From contig JASBSE010000454.1 of NCBI GenBank assembly GCA_030149115.1, positions 1-6,868 of the forward strand: a stretch of DNA of 6,868 nucleotides. Reading direction: 5' to 3'. Shown one piece after another: positions 5,900-6,868 of the stretch. Under the pieces are notes generated by a model. The model ran no database searches, was not told the origin of the DNA, and worked only from the letters and a program-made list of their open reading frames with translations. The translations under genes were made by a program, and so were the position numbers. The stretch's first letter is position 1, and each line of letters starts with the position of its first letter. The DNA is from Winogradskyella sp. (GTDB lineage: Bacteria; Bacteroidota; Bacteroidia; Flavobacteriales; Flavobacteriaceae).

Positions 5900-6868
5900 T
5901 TATTTGATAATTATTTTTTTTGTAATAACTACTTTTTGAGAGGTCGTCATTTTAATGACATATGTGCCAGTACTCAATTCCTCCAAATTATACTCAGAAT
6001 ACTCAGAATTAAATGCTGTTTTTCTTTCATAGACCGATTGACCAAGAGTATTAAAGACAGTTAAATTCTCAATATCTAGCCTATTAGGGTTTAAGACTAA
6101 AATCTTATTATTATCTGAAGCGAATAATAGTTTTACATTTTCAATTTCCTCATCTGATATAGTTAAAGAATTTGAATCATTTTGAAAAACGATATCGAAT
6201 CGACTATTAAATTCACCTGATTCTGATGTAAATACATAAGACTGATTAGTAGTTAAATCGTGATAATTGTTTGTTAAATTATCTCTTAAATACACCTCTT
6301 GACTTTCAGGAAAATCCACAAAATCTGTTGCCTTTATTTCAAATACACCTTCGGATCCAATTGATAGATATAAATCCACCTCCTTATCTTGAGTTATTTG
6401 ACCATAAGCCTGAATCATCATTAGTTCTTCATCTAACATTAAACTTAAATCTGTTGCGTATGATTCTGTGTTTCTTGAGTCATATCCATAATCATAATCA
6501 TCTGATGTTTCTTCACTAAAACCAAGCAAAAGCTCACGCCTAAAATCATTACCACTTTGTGATTTGAACTCTAATCTTATTTTGCTCATAACAAATTCGT
6601 CTTCAGCAGATGAACTACTATCTGTACTTTGAGTAATACCTCTAAAAAATACAGATCCATTATTGTAACTCCCGTCTGCATCAGATTCCTTTATAAATAC
6701 ACGTTGTGAATTATTAAACTCTATATCACCATCGGCAACAACTTCCGTAATAAACCCTTGCCCAACTGGCAAATATCTTGTAGGTATTTTGGTTCCATCT
6801 TGGTCTCCATTATTTGCTCCTTCTATACCAACAAACTGATACGCTCTTACCGAACCCGTTTTATTTAC
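5900..6868 (-). CDS. T9SS sorting-domain surface protein, C-terminal part, cut by window edge
   Basis: The reading frame is open to the right edge, so 322 residues are visible and the true start lies outside. The in-frame TTG at 6770-6772 is not the start, because the frame continues upstream with typical sequence (VRAYQFVGIEGANNGDQDG, then RYLPVGQGF). Layout in visible numbering: a beta-rich stretch with the RYLPVGQGF motif (31-39), common in flavobacterial surface proteins just before the C-terminal modules; a pre-sorting module (about 89-229, with DYDYGYDSR and VYLRDNLTNNYHDL); and a type A T9SS sorting domain (about 243-322, with LTVFNTLGQSVYERK and LSTGTYVIKM, ending KKIIIK). The catalytic or binding part, if any, lies outside the window, so function is unknown. 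It is upstream in the probable operon with the PQQ dehydrogenase gene and resembles that protein's C-terminal third, suggesting related surface proteins. Confidence 0.93.
   Translation of the reverse strand, partial: VNKTGSVRAYQFVGIEGANNGDQDGTKIPTRYLPVGQGFITEVVADGDIEFNNSQRVFIKESDADGSYNNGSVFFRGITQSTDSSSSAEDEFVMSKIRLEFKSQSGNDFRRELLLGFSEETSDDYDYGYDSRNTESYATDLSLMLDEELMMIQAYGQITQDKEVDLYLSIGSEGVFEIKATDFVDFPESQEVYLRDNLTNNYHDLTTNQSYVFTSESGEFNSRFDIVFQNDSNSLTISDEEIENVKLLFASDNNKILVLNPNRLDIENLTVFNTLGQSVYERKTAFNSEYSEYNLEELSTGTYVIKMTTSQKVVITKKIIIK

Noticed and set aside
6271..6519. Open plus-strand frame of 82 codons
   Set aside because: It is antisense to the C-terminal T9SS gene, whose frame carries recognisable motifs throughout. 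Its His/Leu/Pro-rich composition is typical of a shadow frame.
6770..6772. TTG as start of the upstream T9SS gene
   Set aside because: The frame stays open to the window edge for 32 more codons with family-typical sequence (ending RYLPVGQGF), so the gene is cut by the edge rather than started here.

Overview
The window is low-GC DNA from a member of the Bacteroidota, most likely a marine or aquatic Flavobacteriia. The signs are two type IX secretion (T9SS) C-terminal sorting domains, GEVED and hyalin-type ectodomains, A-rich translation starts without a clear Shine-Dalgarno sequence, a TAnnTTTG-type promoter box, and a eukaryote-like (type 2) isoleucyl-tRNA synthetase. All four protein genes lie on the minus strand, so transcription runs from high to low coordinates.

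In transcription order, the window opens with a gene cut by the right edge (5900-6868). It encodes the C-terminal 322 residues of a T9SS-exported surface protein. After only 34 bp comes a complete 1412-residue gene (1627-5865). Its N-terminal third is clearly related to the soluble PQQ glucose dehydrogenase GdhB. This is followed by HYR/Ig-like, fibronectin-III and GEVED modules, a beta-rich region and a T9SS sorting domain. The two genes look like one operon of cell-surface or secreted proteins and share a pre-sorting module. A strong hairpin terminator (1565-1603) closes the operon.

Next comes a small exported protein of unknown function (844-1431), with its own leader and promoter-like region (about 1496-1550). 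Last is the 5' end of ileS (1-728), cut by the left edge. The leader of the small gene is an imperfect copy of the ileS leader, including the ileS start codon context. The small gene therefore sits between two direct repeats about 773 bp apart.

Two points stand out. The visible IleRS active-site signature is GVHH instead of the canonical HxGH, the swapped form linked in published work to mupirocin hyper-resistance in type 2 IleRS. The PQQ dehydrogenase is fused to a long T9SS surface architecture with its key active-site residues retained. I see no mobile element, CRISPR array, tRNA or rRNA.
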